From positions 3,100,001-3,164,000 of the forward strand of contig NC_135027.1 of the NCBI RefSeq assembly GCF_051020955.1: a stretch of 64,000 nt of DNA, in the 5' to 3' direction. Source of the DNA: Megalopta genalis. Its lineage: Eukaryota > Arthropoda > Insecta > Hymenoptera > Halictidae. The position numbers were made by a program, and so were the translations under genes. Below, in pieces: positions 59,446-64,000 of this stretch; position 1 is the first letter of the stretch; every line of letters starts with the position of its first letter. The notes beneath the pieces were generated by a model. It saw only the letters and a program-made list of their open reading frames with translations, was not told the origin of the DNA and made no database searches.

Positions 59446-62400
59446 TATCTTAGATAAATATTAATTCGAAACAATCCGAATAACGCCCAACTCCGAACGG
59501 CAAGGCCGGAGCCGTCTAAGAGAATGAATGTAATAAAATCATATCCCACGGAATTCGCCGACTTCCACCGAAACGGAAGGGATGAAAAAAAATGAGAAAC
59601 AGCCGCACAACACAGCTTTTGTGGATTGCACGGCCGTAGCCGTCACCGAACGGATCCACGCATCCCTGGGCAAGGGTTAATCGTTAACTTCTTCAAAGCG
59701 CAGTACGTCGTCGCTCGCCCAGAATATCTCTCTCGTTTACGGTACGCAAGAATCGACGCGAAAATTGATGCGCCGTATCGTCGCCGCGTTATACAATGCG
59801 AACGAAAGGATAGATAGGCGAGGGGGTGCGCGGGCTCCGAGGGGGGTAACAGGGAATATAAAGTTATCAAGCGGCGCGATCCAAATTCGCGTCCCGGCTT
59901 AACAAGATTCTCGCGGTCGAAATGAATTTTCATGGGCGTACAGGCCGGGCGGGACGGCACCGCGAAGAATTCGCCCACGGCGATCACGTTTCCCACGTGT
60001 TTCTACGCCCCCGCGAGCAGCCGTGTCCCGAATATCATTCGTGATTCGTTATCGCCGCGATTTCTCCCCGTCCAAATTATCACTTCAAATTGCCCGACAA
60101 TCGCTCGGATTACGAACAGTAATGCTACATTGTTAGACGCTCCGCGACGATACCGTCACGAGTCTTGGCAAATTGAATTGTTGACGGAGAAGCTTTCGGA
60201 CGACGGGAGATGAATCGTTGGAGAATTTTCATTCGGAAGGTTCGCTGAAGAATTTTGTAATGGGTAATGAAAGCTTTGACATAAAAATATCCGTAACAAG
60301 ATTTTCATGTCTAGAAAATTATCGTGCTTGAGATGGTCCCATAAACCTTGCTAAGATTCTGTGACGTAGAACATTAAATCTTTATCTAACTTATAGAGTC
60401 GTTGTCCTGTTACCAAATTGATTAATTGTGTCGCGATTTGAGGATTCGCGAGAATATTTGTCAGAGGAACCGCGAACGAGGGAAAGATTTTTATTTATTC
60501 AATAGGTTTCGAACCTCGATGTGAAATCTTCCGATCGTCCGATTGCAAAAGCACAGGATCGACTAATTTTGTTAAAGCTCCGGCAGAGCCACGTGCTGAA
60601 ACGACACCGTCTCGTTAGTCTATTCAAGGAATCGTGCAGGAAACGTCCGCGATAAAGTTATGCAACGCAGACACGGCACGCGTTTTTAGCGGGACGCAGC
60701 TGTACGCGATACTCGGATAGAATAATTATGTAAATGACAGTCACGTGTGCCTCGATACGTATTTTTGCTGTTGTGATGTTAAAAGGGAGCCGAGGCTACG
60801 GAAAATCGATTGGACATCGCTTTCTTCCATAAAACCTGCAAGTATTCTATTCCCAGACTGCAGACCGAACGCAGATCTTCGTGAACGAACGCTGGGATTC
60901 AGCTCTATATTTGGGTCTATTTTTTATTTTATCTAACTAAATGGTTAAGTTACTGTAATTGTACTGTAATCGTGCTTCGTTCGAAAACAACGTTTTTATG
61001 AGATACATAATTTATAAAGGATAGCAAACCACTTATCCTTCTTTAGCTGTTTTCGACGAGTATACTCGAACGAGAAATGATGATGATATGACAAGTATAC
61101 TCATGAAGAACAGCTAACTGATTAAATACAGACATAACTGTGCAGTGGTAATAATCTTGATCTAATGACAACGATATTCTCGATCGTGGTTTCTACCGTT
61201 GCAAACGTTATTTCAAGCTCGAGCAGAACCGCGCACTTTATTTTGCATTGCGTGCGCGCGGATGCGCCGCAATCTGTCATCTGATCCGAAATCTGCATTC
61301 TATTTGTTATGTATGAACAGCGTGGCGCAGCGCCGGACAAGGAACACGTCGCGCCGTGTCGCATCGTTAAAGAATATTCACGCGGACGAGAGAACGAAGT
61401 CAGCCAATATCGTTTCCCGGTCGGCGGGCAACCGCGTTTCTGCCTTTTTGCTCCGCGAGACAGGTAATAAGTTCAGGAAACGGCGATAACGCGATAGACA
61501 ACCCCGTCGAAACGAAGTTCCCGTTGTTTCCACGCCGACAGAAAAACAGTATCTTGCCTGCCAGTTACACGCATTTTCAGCGATCACGCCGAGCGAATGT
61601 GTAATCCGTACACGGTGTTTCTCGACGCGGATAGAGAGGAAGAGAAATTCTAACCGAAAACTGAAAACCGCGGGATGTTGGGAAAATAGACGGAAAAATC
61701 GGGGGAACGTTGGTAACGGTATTACGGCCGGCTAAGTGGGTTCGTTAAAACACTGTAATAAGTGGATCTCGCGGATTTTACGAAGTTATGAAACAAATGA
61801 GTATACCTGTAATTAGCGAGAGCAGAAATATTAAAAGCATTTAATGATATCGACATACCATTTCCGACGAATTGAAACGTGCTTCAAGAATGTATGAAGC
61901 TTCTAAGTGACCTTTATCTTTTTGCAACAGATGCAGCGAATTTTTACGTTGCTTCAAGTTTCGCAGTCTAGTTATATGAGGCTGACCTCGCGCGGAGACG
62001 TCGATTGCGATTCGATAAACATTTCCGCATCGATATTTAATCGTATGTCCGAGTATAAACTTCCGAGCAACGTGACACAGTTTGAAATCGTCTAAAAATA
62101 TGAGAGAGAGAGAGAGCGGCAAATTATTTTCCGAATGCAACAGAAACGCAGACGAATATGGAACAATGTATATGGATATATACGGTTATCTGATTTGAGT
62201 ATTTCTGGGATGATAAAAGCCTCGACAATGGATACACAAATTTTTGAAAAACGTTGCAGTTCGGTGGAACGGGGAAAAAATCGATATTCTTCGCTATTTT
62301 ATCTGACTATGTTTGAACATTTCGTCGAGATCGGATAACGTTCCTGTGAGCTACAATTTTTCCGACTTTCGATCAAAAATGTGACAATTTTTTTGCTCGT

Positions 62401-62505
62401 TCCACACAATTACTATTTTTGCAAAAAATTTGTACACATTGTAAACCAGTCTTTCTAATATCTCAAAAAAATGCAAATCATTTGGTCAATTTTAAAATGT
62501 CAAAC

Positions 62506-62508
<3 letters not shown>
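59446..62508. other. No gene recognised
   Basis: Unique mixed-composition DNA. The final 40 bp contain AAATCATTTGGTCAATTTTA, a fragment of the 53282-53590 repeat family. Confidence 0.5.

Positions 62509-62557
<49 letters not shown>
62509..62557. repeat. (CT)n microsatellite
   Basis: Pure CT run of about 49 bp, the longest uninterrupted dinucleotide tract in the window. Confidence 0.92.
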
Positions 62558-62561
<4 letters not shown>

Positions 62562-64000
62562 TCCTGTCCAGAGCAGCAGCATGCAAAAGAATTAAAAAAT
62601 TTAATGAAACCGGGTTTGCAGAGGAAAATAACGCGATTAACGAGGAATCGAAGCAAGTCAAGCACACGTGACGACGCACAGTTTAATGTTTGCCAGAAAA
62701 TCGGCACGCCTCGGTAATTGCCGAGGGGAAACAGTTTTCAAGCGGGAATTCGGCAAGTTCGGGATGCTAATTCGGTGTTAATGGGCTCTCGTCAATTAAG
62801 GGGGCCACGGCGCCTCAAATTTTATAACTCAGGTTTCTGCTACTCGGGACGTGGCGAGTTCGTTAGGCATGGAAAAACCAAGGGAAATTGAAACTCCCCG
62901 ACAGGAACGATTACCTGTTGTACACAATAATCTTGTGCTTCCCAGGGTACAATTTTCAAGAGCCGACGTAATTTCTCGTCGGCTGTATCCACTGTGTCCC
63001 CGGCGCGATTCCTGCTCGTTCGATCGTAAGCGGATTTCGTTCCGGATAAGTCCTCGGCGGCGAATCCGTCGGAGAAATAGGCAACCGTGGCCTCGAAGCG
63101 ATACGCAAATACCGAATTCGTGCGGTAAATAAAGGGGCCAGGGGCGGAGGAACGCGGCACGGATGATCGTTTACCTTTTAAAACACCTTTTATCCTCTTT
63201 AATCGCCGATCACGCGGAAACTGCGTGTTCTGCGGCCGGTCGACTGATTTTATTGTTTTCGGCGATATAGACAGATTTTTTATAGCGGCCGCTTCTACCG
63301 ATTACCCGTAAATCGGTTGATTATTAGCCGGACACCATCTCTCGTGTCGATTCGGTACGTTCCATTGTTCGTTCGAGAATACGGTCACCGGCAAAATTTA
63401 CGAAATTTTACGTGTCGTCAACGTTTTAGTAAAATTTCATATTTTAATAGGATGATTTTAATATAATTTTTAATAATAATTTAATTCAATTCTTAAATTG
63501 AAAGTACACATTATACAGTGAAGCATACGACACATTGTTTATACTGCAATGTTGCTTTATGTAGGGCATACGACAAATAAGAAAAACAATAAAAAGGAAA
63601 AGAAAAGATGAATGAAAAGGATAAAATAGAATTAGAAAATTATGAAGCTAGAAAATTAATATTATCATTGACACGATATAAATTGTTAAGAAGCTACAAG
63701 CCCTGTTGATACGGTTCCGATGAGTACAAGCGTTTTGACGAGTTTTTAATGGATGATGTTTAATTCCGATTGTATGTGCGACATGCGTCCGTGGAAACGG
63801 TGATATTTTCGGATAAAAATTGACCAGCTCGAGCAGACCATTTCGAGCTGAACAAAGATTGAAAGTGCACATTGGCAGGCATCCTATATCTATGAATGAT
63901 TATGATGCACGAGTTTTGTAGTTGTACGAGTTTACAGATGGCCGACCATTGCGAATACGGTGGGTAATATTTTTGACGGATGGTTTTGAAATTGGAAAAA
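62558..64000. other. No gene recognised; end of window
   Basis: GC-rich to about 63320, then AT-rich. No exon resembling the expected receptor tail (Cys-Cys-Pro followed by basic residues) was seen on the + strand. Confidence 0.5.

Noticed and set aside
1..64000. CRISPR array, bacterial operons, rRNA or tRNA genes
   Set aside because: No regular short repeats with unique spacers, no operon-like gene packing, no rRNA motifs, and no convincing tRNA A/B boxes with a foldable cloverleaf were seen by eye.

Overview
The window is eukaryotic and looks like insect DNA, most likely from an aculeate hymenopteran and probably a bee. That is an inference from the single recognisable gene, the alternation of GC/CpG-rich blocks with very AT-rich patches, the abundant (GA)n/(CT)n tracts, and the mix of short TTAA-target and TA-target transposon derivatives. 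Nothing bacterial or viral, no rRNA, no convincing tRNA and no CRISPR array was seen.

The only confident gene is on the + strand at 17257-18455. It is a large coding exon for a D1-like dopamine receptor of the DAMB/Dop1R2 type (bee Dop2). The exon carries everything from the start codon to just past TM7 and ends at a strong splice donor. The short C-terminal tail should lie on a later exon that I could not find in the remaining 45.5 kb. If it lies beyond the window on the same strand, positions 18456-64000 are intron of this gene. The proposed leader (about 16938-17256) contains three short upstream ORFs, two of them overlapping at TGATG.

The rest is non-coding DNA with many small mobile-element relics. 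(1) A palindromic foldback element of about 370 bp has three copies (1-232 cut by the window edge, 3113-3475, 13025-13397). (2) TTAA-flanked, piggyBac-like MITEs fall in several families: four copies of a CCCTTTGCACTCGA family (1458-1659, 18863-19446, 33514-33856, 55094-55343), plus single elements at 245-494, 26791-27007 and 27705-28278, and weaker cases at 20532-20785 and 30028-30299. (3) A pair of TA-flanked MITEs of 215-216 bp lies at 16505-16720 and 36872-37086. (4) An internally deleted mariner with near-perfect TIRs lies at 49398-50021, with a truncated second copy at 50935-51230. (5) A short dispersed motif occurs six times, and a separate inverted-repeat family lies at 53282-53590.

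Tandem repeats are prominent: 27 bp x 4 (23221-23318), 67-70 bp x 5-6 (35210-35640), 36 bp units in a higher-order period of about 145 bp (56180-56790), 16 bp units (59132-59445), an AT-rich array (53597-53755) and many GA/CT microsatellites. Most long ORFs in the window are shadows of the receptor or chance ORFs in GC-rich or GA-repeat DNA. One unrecognised 126-codon ORF on the - strand (40579-40959) is kept as a weak candidate. I did not find a new multi-gene system. The most informative structures are the MITE with a fossil empty site beside it (27641-28404), the inverted duplication spanning a MITE end (18815-19113), the foldback family, and the receptor leader.
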